Shown: one piece after another, positions 1 through 5,450 of the stretch | Numbering within the stretch: position 1 is the stretch's first letter | How the letters are laid out: every line of letters begins with the position of its first letter | Assembly (NCBI GenBank): GCA_900751785.1 | Contig: CAADSM010000077.1 | Location: 1 to 12,449 of the forward strand | Source: Lachnospiraceae bacterium | GTDB lineage: Bacteria > Bacillota > Clostridia > Lachnospirales > Lachnospiraceae | Direction: 5' to 3' | Length of the DNA stretch: 12,449 nucleotides | Program-made: the position numbers and the translations under genes | Notes under the pieces: generated by a model | Told to the model about the DNA's origin: nothing | What the model saw: the letters and a program-made list of their open reading frames with translations, nothing else | Database searches by the model: none

Positions 1-378
1 AAGCCCCGTCACGGCGGCAAATGGGGCGCCCCCCAGCCGCGCCGCCTGCCCGAGCGCCGCACGGCTCCCGGTAATGTACCATTCCCCCACCGGAAACGCA
101 AATGCATCCAGAGGCTCGCGGGACAGATTGAACACCAGCGCTGCAGTCCCCAGGACCAGAAATGCTGCCGGGATCAGAAGAAGCCTGACATAGCGGGAAA
201 GAGGGATCTTCCCCTTTCCCACTGTCAGCAGTCCGTTCGCCGTGAATGCAGCTGCCGCCACAGCGGGCGAACGGCTGACGATACACAGCACCAAAGTCAG
301 CATGGCATAAACAGACTTCTCTGCCGCATTGACATACCGCAGTTTAGACTGATAACACAGTTTATCGATCAGTATCAT
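1..378 (-). CDS. cbiQ: CbiQ, transmembrane (T) component of ECF cobalt transporter, partial
   Basis: This is the membrane coupling subunit of the CbiMNQO cobalt importer. It links the substrate-binding CbiM/CbiN to the ATPase CbiO. The first 126 codons are in the window; the gene continues past the left edge. The protein starts MILIDKLCYQSKLRYVN, typical of CbiQ, which opens with a short amphipathic stretch before the first membrane segment. Hydrophobic segments are visible at about residues 22-45 and 64-80. The start codon lies inside cbiN, overlapping its 3' end by 17 bases, which implies translational coupling. cbiO is expected just outside the window. The identity rests on the N-terminal pattern plus operon position directly after cbiM and cbiN; a nickel-specific homologue cannot be excluded from CbiQ alone, but the upstream cobalamin riboswitch favours cobalt. 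Confidence 0.88.
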   Translation of the reverse strand, partial: MILIDKLCYQSKLRYVNAAEKSVYAMLTLVLCIVSRSPAVAAAAFTANGLLTVGKGKIPLSRYVRLLLIPAAFLVLGTAALVFNLSREPLDAFAFPVGEWYITGSRAALGQAARLGGAPFAAVTGL

Positions 379-724
379 CCGAAATCTCCGTTTCTGATCC
401 GCTCTCGTCCTCTGCACCGGCGGCTTTCATCCATTTCTTCCGCTCCACGAATCGGCCCATGAAGAACGCGATGATCCCCACGCCGATCCCGGTCTGCACG
501 CAGAAGATCAGGCTTTCCACTTCGCCGGGTATCTCGCCTCCCAGCGCGTTCTCGAGCACCGGTGTGAACCAGGGAGTATATTCGCCCTGGATTTCTTCTA
601 TCATAACGCTTCCTGCATCGTCGGATCCTCCAAATTCCGCGTCTTTTCGGACAAAAAGCGGAACGGCCGCGATAAGGACGGCTGCGATGAGCAGCAGGAT
701 CACTGTTTTTGTATTCTTTGACAT
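362..724 (-). CDS. cbiN: CbiN, small subunit of ECF cobalt transporter
   Basis: CbiN is the small auxiliary membrane protein of the cobalt importer and helps load metal into CbiM. The protein is 120 residues, a normal length for the family. It has two membrane segments, about residues 7-25 and 71-92, separated by an extracytoplasmic loop with the family pattern GGSDDAG, YTPWF and GEIPGEVESL. The C-terminal tail is rich in acidic residues. The start at MSKNTK was chosen because AAGGAGG lies 9 bases ahead, inside the end of cbiM; a longer frame upstream starts inside cbiM without a better site. The start codon is one base after the cbiM stop, and the 3' end overlaps cbiQ, so the three genes are one translationally linked set. 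Confidence 0.93.
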   Translation of the reverse strand: MSKNTKTVILLLIAAVLIAAVPLFVRKDAEFGGSDDAGSVMIEEIQGEYTPWFTPVLENALGGEIPGEVESLIFCVQTGIGVGIIAFFMGRFVERKKWMKAAGAEDESGSETEISDDTDR

Positions 725-725
725 C

Positions 726-1487
726 TCACTGCGCCTCCTTTTCTTTTCTCGGAAGGAAACCGATGCTCCTAAGCTCCTGTCCGGCATAGCTCTCAAGCGC
801 GATCATGATCACAACGGTCAGGATCCCCTCGATCACTGCCAGCGGAAGCTGAGTCGGGGCAAACACGCCCAGGAACTTCACAGCCGAAGCCGCGATTCCG
901 CCGGCCTCAGACGGATAGGCAAAAGCCAGCTGGAAGCTGGTGACACAGTAGGTGAACAGATCTCCCAGAAATGCAGCGAGGAAGATGCTCACCCTTCGGT
1001 TCACCTTCAGTTTGCCGCACAGCTTATAGAGTCCGAAGGAGACGAGCGGTCCCGCCACCGCCATGGAAAAGGTGTTTGCGCCCAGCGTCGTCAGTCCGCC
1101 GTGAGCGAGGAGCAAAGCCTGAAAGATCAGGACAATAATGCCCAGGACACTGACTGCGGCAGGGCCGAACAGGATCGCTCCCAGCCCGGGCCCTGTCATG
1201 TGCGAACAGCTCCCCCAGACAGACGGGATCTTCAGCGATGAGATCACGAAGATAAATGCGCCCGCCATGGCGATCAGCGTCATGTTCCTTCTGTTTTCCT
1301 TTACCTTGTTCCTCAGTGAAATAAACCCTGCGATCAGAAACGGCAGGCAGACGACACCCCACGCCACGCAGTATCCTGCGGGGAGGTATCCCTCCATGAT
1401 GTGCATCGCGTTGGACGCGGGTGCGACGGCGAACACCGCGGCAAAAGCGACGGACGCCTTGAGTAAGATTTTTTCTCTTTTGGTCAT
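726..1487 (-). CDS. cbiM: CbiM, substrate-specific (S) component of ECF cobalt transporter
   Basis: CbiM is the membrane subunit that captures cobalt ions for cobalamin synthesis. The protein is 253 residues with several hydrophobic helices. Residues 1-27 look like a cleavable signal peptide (basic start, hydrophobic core, PASNA at the end). Cleavage after Ala27 would give a mature protein starting Met-His-Ile-Met-Glu-Gly, the conserved metal-binding N terminus of this family. A second conserved block, [13 protein letters not shown] (about 92-104), supplies another metal-binding histidine, His96. The more usual form of this block has Pro-Thr-Gly-Thr where this protein has Met-Thr-Gly-Pro. The start has AAGGAGG seven bases upstream. 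It is the first gene of cbiMNQ and follows a cobalamin riboswitch, so expression should fall when cobalamin is plentiful. Confidence 0.95.
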   Translation of the reverse strand: MTKREKILLKASVAFAAVFAVAPASNAMHIMEGYLPAGYCVAWGVVCLPFLIAGFISLRNKVKENRRNMTLIAMAGAFIFVISSLKIPSVWGSCSHMTGPGLGAILFGPAAVSVLGIIVLIFQALLLAHGGLTTLGANTFSMAVAGPLVSFGLYKLCGKLKVNRRVSIFLAAFLGDLFTYCVTSFQLAFAYPSEAGGIAASAVKFLGVFAPTQLPLAVIEGILTVVIMIALESYAGQELRSIGFLPRKEKEAQ

Positions 1488-1496
1488 GTTTTTCCT

Positions 1497-1551
1497 CCTT
1501 TTTGTGTAATCGACCTGTAATTAAGAATTACTCCCAGGTGCCACAAAAAGG
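1497..1551 (-). promoter_or_regulatory. Expression platform: hairpin that can hide the cbiM ribosome binding site
   Basis: Downstream of the riboswitch aptamer, CCTTTTTGTG (minus strand, from 1551 to 1542) is a perfect complement of CACAAAAAGG (1506 to 1497), and that second arm runs into the AAGGAGG of cbiM. Between the arms a smaller hairpin, GTAATT-CTT-AATTAC, can form. With a bulge the long stem can continue through ATGTTT/AAACAT and so cover the start codon as well. There is no T-run after it, so control at translation initiation fits better than termination. Pairing is seen directly; the regulatory role is inference. Confidence 0.7.
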
Positions 1552-1561
1552 AAACATTTGC

Positions 1562-1791
1562 GGCATACCCCGGTCATATTCCCGTAACCCGATCTAAAAG
1601 TGAATATTCTGACTTAGGGATCATCACAAATGCTCCGCCTTCCCAGGGACATGCCCCAGTGACCTCTGCCATGCAGAATGGAACACCGCTCCTCCAATAC
1701 AGCAACGGGTATTGTGCAGGATTCTCACCTGACTTCCTCGCGCCTTCTCCGCGCTCCGGCGGAAAAGACGACATTCTTTTAGACGTATGCC
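1562..1791 (-). promoter_or_regulatory. Cobalamin riboswitch controlling cbiMNQ
   Basis: The minus strand carries the conserved core of the cobalamin riboswitch in order: CAGGTGAGAATCCTG (around 1719-1733), then a P5-like hairpin CAATAC...GTATTG, then GTCACTGGGG...CCTGGGAAGGC (1637-1663), then AGTCAGAA (1607-1614). The ends of the element, GGCATAC (1791-1785) and GTATGCC (1568-1562), are perfectly complementary and would close it as a 7-bp P1-like stem. The 3' B12-box part is diverged from the textbook form (AGTCAGAA followed by TATTC, and GTCACTG rather than GCCACTG). It sits between a promoter and cbiM, the usual place for such an element in cobalt import operons. Boundaries are approximate. 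Confidence 0.9.
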
Positions 1792-1803
1792 TGGTCAGAT
1801 ACC

Positions 1804-1832
1804 AGTTTACCCTCTTTCCTCTGTTTCGTCAA
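1804..1832 (-). promoter_or_regulatory. Promoter of the cbiMNQ operon
   Basis: Minus strand TTGACG (1832-1827), a 17-base spacer, then TAAACT (1809-1804). Transcription would start near 1797, only a few bases before the 5' end of the riboswitch, which is the expected arrangement. This makes cbiMNQ independent of the cobK-cobO unit just upstream. Confidence 0.6.
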
Positions 1833-1838
1833 ACCCTA

Positions 1839-1876
1839 TTCACACTGAACTCTGCGGAAAGCCAGCTGGGTGTGAA
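1839..1876 (-). repeat. Inverted repeat after the cobO-type gene
   Basis: Seven-base perfect arms, TTCACAC and GTGTGAA on the minus strand, with a 24-base centre that contains the palindrome CCAGCTGG. It lies between the stop at 1918 and the cbiM promoter. There is no T-run, so it is a poor intrinsic terminator. It could stabilise the 3' end of the cobK-cobO message or be a protein site; nothing more can be said. Confidence 0.35.
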
Positions 1877-1917
1877 CAGAATCGGAATCTCTTCCCTGAT
1901 CACCGTCTGCGCCGCTC

Positions 1918-2445
1918 TCAGTACTCGATTCCTTCTCTCGCCGTGATCCCCCGGTCGAAGGGATGCTTTACCTTGCGGATCTCAGACACGTAATCAGCCA
2001 GTTCCACGAGCGCCTCCTCCGGATTTCTCCCCGTCAGGACGATCTCCAGCGCTTCCGGCTTTTCTTTCAGGAAACGGAGCGCCTCTTCATGGGGGATCAG
2101 CCCGTAGTTATAAGCCGCCATAAATTCATCGATGACAAGCATATCATAGCCGCCGGAGAGCGTTTTTTTCCTTATTTTATTCCACAGCCCGAGATACATG
2201 GCGTGCACTTCTTCCTTTTCTCTGTCAGACAGCGTGCTGAAGAACCCGTAAGATTTCTCCAGATGCATGACCTCGATTTCCGGGACCGCATCCAGCACTT
2301 TCAGTTCCCCGGAGTGTTCATTTTTCAGGAACCGGGCGAAAAGCACCTTCATCCCGGTTCCCGCGGCGCGGATGGCAAGTCCCGTGGCTGCCGAGGTCTT
2401 CCCCTTGCCGTCACCGCAGTAGATGTGTATCAGTCCCTGAGCCAT
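1918..2445 (-). CDS. cobO: ATP:corrinoid adenosyltransferase, CobA/CobO/BtuR family
   Basis: This enzyme transfers the adenosyl group of ATP to the reduced cobalt of corrinoids, making the coenzyme B12 form, in the cytosol. The protein has 175 residues, close to the family's usual length. Residues 10-20, CGDGKGKTSAA, form the P-loop for ATP. VIDEF (104-108) is the Walker B-like strand, LTGRNP (137-142) is the conserved turn, and ADYVSEI with KHPFDRGI near the C terminus (about 150-167) completes the family pattern. The start overlaps the end of cobK by 16 bases, with GAGG about eight bases ahead, so the two are co-translated. Naming varies between cobA, cobO and btuR. The family is not the PduO or EutT type. 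The gene is not behind the cobalamin riboswitch, which lies downstream of it. Confidence 0.93.
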   Translation of the reverse strand: MAQGLIHIYCGDGKGKTSAATGLAIRAAGTGMKVLFARFLKNEHSGELKVLDAVPEIEVMHLEKSYGFFSTLSDREKEEVHAMYLGLWNKIRKKTLSGGYDMLVIDEFMAAYNYGLIPHEEALRFLKEKPEALEIVLTGRNPEEALVELADYVSEIRKVKHPFDRGITAREGIEY

Positions 2446-3263
2446 AGCGTTTCCTCTCTTTCTTTCAGCGCAGCGTCTTCCCGCTGCTTCTCTTCCGCTT
2501 TCTTGTCTATCAGCTTCTTCACCGCTTCCAGGCTCTCTCCCTCTTCCTTCGGCCGTCCGATCACAACGAGCACGGCGCCGGCCCGCTCTGCCGCCTCCGC
2601 CTTCTCTGCGAACCCGCCGTTCCTCCCTGACTCCTTCGTGACAAAATATCGTGCCTCGGTCTGGTGCAGGAGCGCTGTGTTCATCTCAGCGGAAAATGGT
2701 CCCTGCATGGCGATCAAATGCCTGCCTTCAAAGCCCAGCTTTACGCTCTCCTCAACCGCAGCTTTTGTCGAGAGCACCCGCGCGAAACACCGCTCACGGT
2801 ATCCTGTGATCCGGGTATATTTGCAGAGCTCCTTGCTTCCCGTGGCGATCAGAATATTTCCTTCCGTTCCCTCCAGCCACTTCACCGCACCCTCCACAGA
2901 CTCTAATACAACGATCCCTGCCGGCCTCTCTTCCTGCATCTGCCACTGCTCGCGCAGGCAGCGGACATACTCTCTTCCCACGCTTCTGCACGCCTGACTT
3001 ATATTCGCCGTCACCGCTTCCGCAAAGGGATGTGTGGCGTCGATCACAAGCCGTATCCCGTGCCTCCGGATGAACGCCTCCATCTCCCGCTGATCCATCC
3101 GCCCGCACACACCTGCGATCCCATCCAGGCCTTCGATCATGCTTTTTCCATATTCCGTCGCAGTGCTCACAAAGCAGCTGACGCCCAGCCCTGAGGCATA
3201 TTCCGCCAGCTCTCTCCCCTCCGTGGTCCCTGCAAAGATCAAAATATCTGCTCTCTTCTCCAT
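2430..3263 (-). CDS. cobK: Precorrin-6A / cobalt-precorrin-6A reductase, CobK/CbiJ family
   Basis: This enzyme reduces one double bond of the corrin macrocycle at the precorrin-6A stage using NADPH. In an anaerobe the substrate is the cobalt form and the CbiJ name applies. The protein is 277 residues. Visible family blocks are ILIFAGTTEGRELAEYA (7-23, nucleotide-binding loop), DATHPFAEAVTANI (75-88), IATGSKEL (139-146), MQGPFSAEMN (186-195) and VTKESGRNGGFAEKAEAA (208-225). After the conserved IGRP at 235-238 there is a charged, probably helical tail of about 39 residues, whose last codons overlap the next gene. The start has AGGAG just upstream. It pairs with an adenosyltransferase gene in a two-gene unit, away from most other corrin-ring genes. 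Confidence 0.94.
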   Translation of the reverse strand: MEKRADILIFAGTTEGRELAEYASGLGVSCFVSTATEYGKSMIEGLDGIAGVCGRMDQREMEAFIRRHGIRLVIDATHPFAEAVTANISQACRSVGREYVRCLREQWQMQEERPAGIVVLESVEGAVKWLEGTEGNILIATGSKELCKYTRITGYRERCFARVLSTKAAVEESVKLGFEGRHLIAMQGPFSAEMNTALLHQTEARYFVTKESGRNGGFAEKAEAAERAGAVLVVIGRPKEEGESLEAVKKLIDKKAEEKQREDAALKEREETLWLRD

Positions 3264-3289
3264 CTTCTCTCCTGTCTTTCCTAAAGCCT

Positions 3290-3310
3290 GCCGGCTGAAA
3301 AGCAGCCGGC
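3290..3310 (-). promoter_or_regulatory. Strong hairpin in the cobK leader
   Basis: GCCGGCTG and CAGCCGGC pair perfectly over 8 bases around a 5-base loop. The hairpin lies between the predicted cobK promoter and the cobK start, ending 26 bases before the start codon. No T-run follows on either strand, so it is not an intrinsic terminator. It may protect the 5' end of the message or be part of a leader control element of unknown kind. Confidence 0.5.
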
Positions 3311-3322
3311 CTCACTTCTGAT

Positions 3323-3351
3323 ATAGTATCATGCACAGAGGCAGAAGTAAA
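3323..3351 (-). promoter_or_regulatory. Promoter of the cobK-cobO unit
   Basis: Minus strand TTTACT (3351-3346), 17-base spacer, TACTAT (3328-3323) preceded by TGA, giving an extended -10 (TGnTACTAT). Each hexamer matches consensus at four positions. It lies just after the glnB terminator, consistent with independent transcription of cobK. Confidence 0.5.
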
Positions 3352-3367
3352 TCATCTGCAGGAGGAC

Positions 3368-3406
3368 AAAAAGAAAAAGCCCCCGCACATAAGATCATGC
3401 ACAGGG
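3368..3406 (-). terminator. Intrinsic terminator of amtB-glnB
   Basis: On the minus strand CCCTGTGCAT and ATGTGCGGGG form a 10-bp stem (three G-U pairs) around a 6-base loop, followed by GCTTTTTCTTTTTG. It sits about 50 bases after the glnB stop and ahead of the cobK promoter. Confidence 0.8.
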
Positions 3407-3458
3407 TCTCTTTCTGACACTATATTATTTCGAATGAGGTTTATACGTTTCTTTTTTA

Positions 3459-3818
3459 TTATTCATACTGAGACTGAAGCGCCTCGTATCCCGTCTCCTT
3501 CGTGCGGATCTTCATCGCGCTCCTCATCTCATAGCTGAATATCTTTCCGTCTCCGACCTCTCCGGTGAATGCGGTCTCCTGAATCGCGTCGATGACCTTC
3601 TTCTCCCATTCCTCGGAAGAGACCACGATCTCGAACTTGATCTTCGGCTGAAGAAAGATATCCACCTCAGATCCGCGGACGATCTCCTTATATCCGCGCT
3701 GCGCGCCGCATCCCATGACCTGGGACACCGTGATGCCGTTTACCTGGATCTTGTTGAGCGCGTCCTTGACTTCCTCAAACTTTTCTTCTCTGACGATTGC
3801 TTCTACTTTGATCAACAT
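3459..3818 (-). CDS. glnB: PII nitrogen regulatory protein, GlnB/GlnK family
   Basis: PII proteins are trimeric cytosolic sensors that bind ATP/ADP and 2-oxoglutarate and control partners such as the ammonium channel AmtB. The protein has 119 residues. The T-loop region runs from about residue 37 to 56 and contains Gln40, then RGSEVDIF; Lys59 follows in LQPK. The ATP-binding B-loop, TGEVGDGKIFSYE, is at 85-97, and KIRTKETG near the end is the C-loop. The residue aligned with the uridylylated Tyr51 of enteric PII is Val52, so that modification is not possible here; Ser50 aligns with the serine phosphorylated in cyanobacterial PII, but no claim is made that it is used. Start has AGGAGG about eight bases upstream. 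It lies 46 bases after amtB in the same operon, so the obvious role is to gate that channel. GlnB versus GlnK naming is a convention; linkage to amtB suggests GlnK function. Confidence 0.93.
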   Translation of the reverse strand: MLIKVEAIVREEKFEEVKDALNKIQVNGITVSQVMGCGAQRGYKEIVRGSEVDIFLQPKIKFEIVVSSEEWEKKVIDAIQETAFTGEVGDGKIFSYEMRSAMKIRTKETGYEALQSQYE

Positions 3819-3864
3819 ACTCTGTTCCTCCTATCCTTTCACTATTATACAAGATCATTCCGGT

Positions 3865-5103
3865 TTAGTCGAAACCGTTGAAGGACGGGTAAGCATTCTC
3901 GCCATGCTGTGTGACGTCGAGCCCGATCATTTCATCCTTCTCGTCCACACGGAGCTTCGTAAAGATCCTGATAATGCCGATACAGATCAGGGAACCGACT
4001 ACTGCTACAGCGATCGTTACAAGGATACTGATGATCTGTGCGACAAACAGTCTTGTCTCTCCGAATACGAGACCATCCCACTGAGCGACTGAGTTAATAG
4101 AGCTCTGTCCGAACAGACCTGTTGCAATACCACCCCAGATACCGCCGATGCCGTGGCATCCGAATGCGTCGAGGGCATCATCGATTTTCAGTTTGTGCTT
4201 GATGAAGTTCATCATAAAGTAGCAGATCGGGCTTACAAGCGCGCCGATGATAAAGGATGCCCAGATCGGGACAAATCCTGCGCCCGGCGTGATCGCGACA
4301 AGTCCGACTACGAGACCTGTGGAAGCGCCCACCAGCGTCGGCTTTCCGTCTTTGACCGTATCGATGACCATCCAGGAGAGCAGTGCAGCTGCGGCTGAGA
4401 TGGATGTCGTCATAAATGCGTGTGCTGCAAGTCCGTCAGCTGCAAGCGCGCTTCCGGCGTTAAATCCGTACCATCCGAACCAGAGCAGCGCCGCGCCCAG
4501 TACGACAAACGGAATATTGTGGATGCGGTAGGATGTCTTTTCATATCCGCGTCTTCTGCCAAGATAGATGGCAAGGACGAGTGCGCTCACACCGGAGCTG
4601 ATATGTACGACGTTTCCTCCTGCAAAATCAACAGAACCGATGGATGCGAGGAATCCGCCCTGTCCCCATACCATATGCGCCATCGGATAGTATACGATGA
4701 TCGACCAGAGTGCGATAAATGCGAATAATGCCTTGAATTTCATCCTTCCGACGACCGCGCCTGTGATCAGTGCCGGCGTGATCATCGCAAACATCATCTG
4801 GAAGCCGGCATAGACAAGATGCGGGATGCTGTCGGAATATGGTCCGGCATCCCAGCCGACACCGTTTAATGCAAGCCACTCAAAGCCTCCGATGATACCG
4901 CCGTGGTCGCTTCCGAAAGAGAGTGAATATCCGAAGAGCGTCCACATAAAGACCGATAATCCCATGATCGCCACGCAGGCCATCATTGTGTTTACAACGT
5001 TTTTCCTTCTGACAAGACCGCCGTAGAAGAAGGCGAGCCCCGGCGTCATGATAAATACAAGTGCCGAGCAGATCATTATAAATCCAGTGTTTCCTGTGTC
5101 CAT
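3865..5103 (-). CDS. amt: Ammonium transporter, Amt family
   Basis: This is the membrane channel for ammonium uptake, working as a trimer. The protein is 412 residues, a normal length, with about 11 hydrophobic helices. Family features are FFYGGLVRRKNV (25-36), the twin pore histidines His167 (in DFAGGNVVHISSG) and His317 (in DDALDAFGCHGIGG), and Asp160 in the same block as the first. FGWYGFNAGSA (209-219) and a cytoplasmic C-terminal tail ending GLDVTQHGENAYPSFNGFD are also typical; the tail contacts PII in known complexes. The ATG at 5103 is chosen because GGGAGGT lies seven bases ahead; an ATG 15 bases further up is itself part of that binding site. The next gene is glnB. The leader carries a terminator with a possible two-hairpin antiterminator, suggesting nitrogen-dependent readthrough. 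Confidence 0.96.
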   Translation of the reverse strand: MDTGNTGFIMICSALVFIMTPGLAFFYGGLVRRKNVVNTMMACVAIMGLSVFMWTLFGYSLSFGSDHGGIIGGFEWLALNGVGWDAGPYSDSIPHLVYAGFQMMFAMITPALITGAVVGRMKFKALFAFIALWSIIVYYPMAHMVWGQGGFLASIGSVDFAGGNVVHISSGVSALVLAIYLGRRRGYEKTSYRIHNIPFVVLGAALLWFGWYGFNAGSALAADGLAAHAFMTTSISAAAALLSWMVIDTVKDGKPTLVGASTGLVVGLVAITPGAGFVPIWASFIIGALVSPICYFMMNFIKHKLKIDDALDAFGCHGIGGIWGGIATGLFGQSSINSVAQWDGLVFGETRLFVAQIISILVTIAVAVVGSLICIGIIRIFTKLRVDEKDEMIGLDVTQHGENAYPSFNGFD

Positions 5104-5176
5104 AAAATTACCTCCCATGTACCTTTGGATTCACGGGCTTTATCTGCCGCCGTACGTCAACAGGGAAAGTCCGTAT

Positions 5177-5237
5177 AAACAAGAAAAAGACGCCTGATCG
5201 GTGAGGGCGTTCCATCGCCTCATCATCAGACGTCTTT
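5177..5237 (-). terminator. Leader terminator (attenuator) of amtB-glnB
   Basis: On the minus strand, AAAGACGTCTGAT pairs with ATCAGGCGTCTTT over 13 bases with a single U-G pair, capped by a second stem, and is followed at once by TTTTTCTTGTTT. It begins only about 6 bases after the predicted start of transcription and lies 74 bases before the amtB start codon. The preceding operon already has its own terminator at 5372-5445, so this one most likely acts on amtB transcripts. The 5' arm is shared with the alternative hairpin P1 of the entry at 5202-5241. Confidence 0.85.
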
Positions 5238-5241
5238 GTCT
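5202..5241 (-). promoter_or_regulatory. Candidate ANTAR-type two-hexaloop antiterminator RNA
   Basis: Two adjacent minus-strand hairpins have six-base loops. P1 (5241-5228) is AGAC-[AAAGAC]-GTCT. P2 (5222-5202) is TGAGGCG-[ATGGAA]-CGCCCTCA, with one bulged C. They are separated by about five bases. Both loops have A at position 1 and G at position 4, the invariant bases known for RNA targets of ANTAR-domain antiterminators. P1 and the terminator stem use the same bases and cannot form together. P2 can exist in both states. Such targets are known upstream of nitrogen-utilisation genes, which fits amtB-glnB. No ANTAR gene lies in the window. The structure is seen directly; the regulator is inference. 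Confidence 0.65.
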
Positions 5242-5249
5242 TGTCGCTA

Positions 5250-5278
5250 AGTCTAGCAGAAGAAAAAGTAAAAATCAA
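5250..5278 (-). promoter_or_regulatory. Promoter of amtB-glnB
   Basis: Minus strand TTGATT (5278-5273), 17-base spacer ending in TGC, then TAGACT (5255-5250), which makes an extended -10. Start of transcription is predicted near 5243, immediately ahead of the hexaloop hairpin P1. The flanking stretch 5256-5371 is AT-rich and carries no other feature I can support. Confidence 0.6.
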
Positions 5279-5371
5279 GCTGAAAACTGCTAAAAACAAT
5301 ATTTTGTGAAATTTCCAAGAAAATTTTCAGGAAAATCAAGAATTATCGTTACTTTTTAGTAATAGTTCAGC

Positions 5372-5445
5372 CATAAAATAAGGGAGCAGCACAGCCGTAG
5401 ATGCACGCATGTGCGGCTGTGCGAATAACGCAGGCTGACTGCTCC
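5372..5445 (-). terminator. Terminator after cbiG, long bulged hairpin
   Basis: On the minus strand GGAGCA, a 17-base bulge, GCACAGCCG, a 16-base loop, CGGCTGTGC and TGCTCC form a stacked 6 + 9 bp stem, followed by CTTATTTTATGG. It starts six bases after the cbiG stop. The T-run is short but the stem is very stable. The large one-sided bulge is unusual for a plain terminator. Confidence 0.75.
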
Positions 5446-5450
5446 TCTTT

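Noticed and set aside
1575..1595. Kissing-loop partner for the P5 loop of the cobalamin riboswitch
   Set aside because: Only five bases of complementarity (ACGGG with CCCGT), and the hairpin lies inside the closing stem rather than after it. Too weak to annotate as a feature.
1839..1876. Intrinsic terminator for cobK-cobO
   Set aside because: The 7-bp inverted repeat has a long centre and no T-run on either strand, so it is listed only as a repeat.
1963..2997. Long open frame on the plus strand opposite cobK and the adenosyltransferase gene
   Set aside because: It is antisense to two clearly recognised genes, spans their junction, has no recognisable domain and arises from codon bias. The same applies to plus-strand frames at 459-1241, 8493-9710 and 9707-10642 and the minus-strand frame at 7325-8461.
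5104..5118. Upstream ATG at 5118 as the amtB start
   Set aside because: That ATG sits inside the GGGAGGT binding site, whereas the ATG at 5103 is seven bases after it and gives the normal Amt N terminus.
5104..5176. Further riboswitch or T-box between the amtB terminator and start codon
   Set aside because: No T-box sequence, specifier stem or conserved ligand-binding core is visible in this short stretch.
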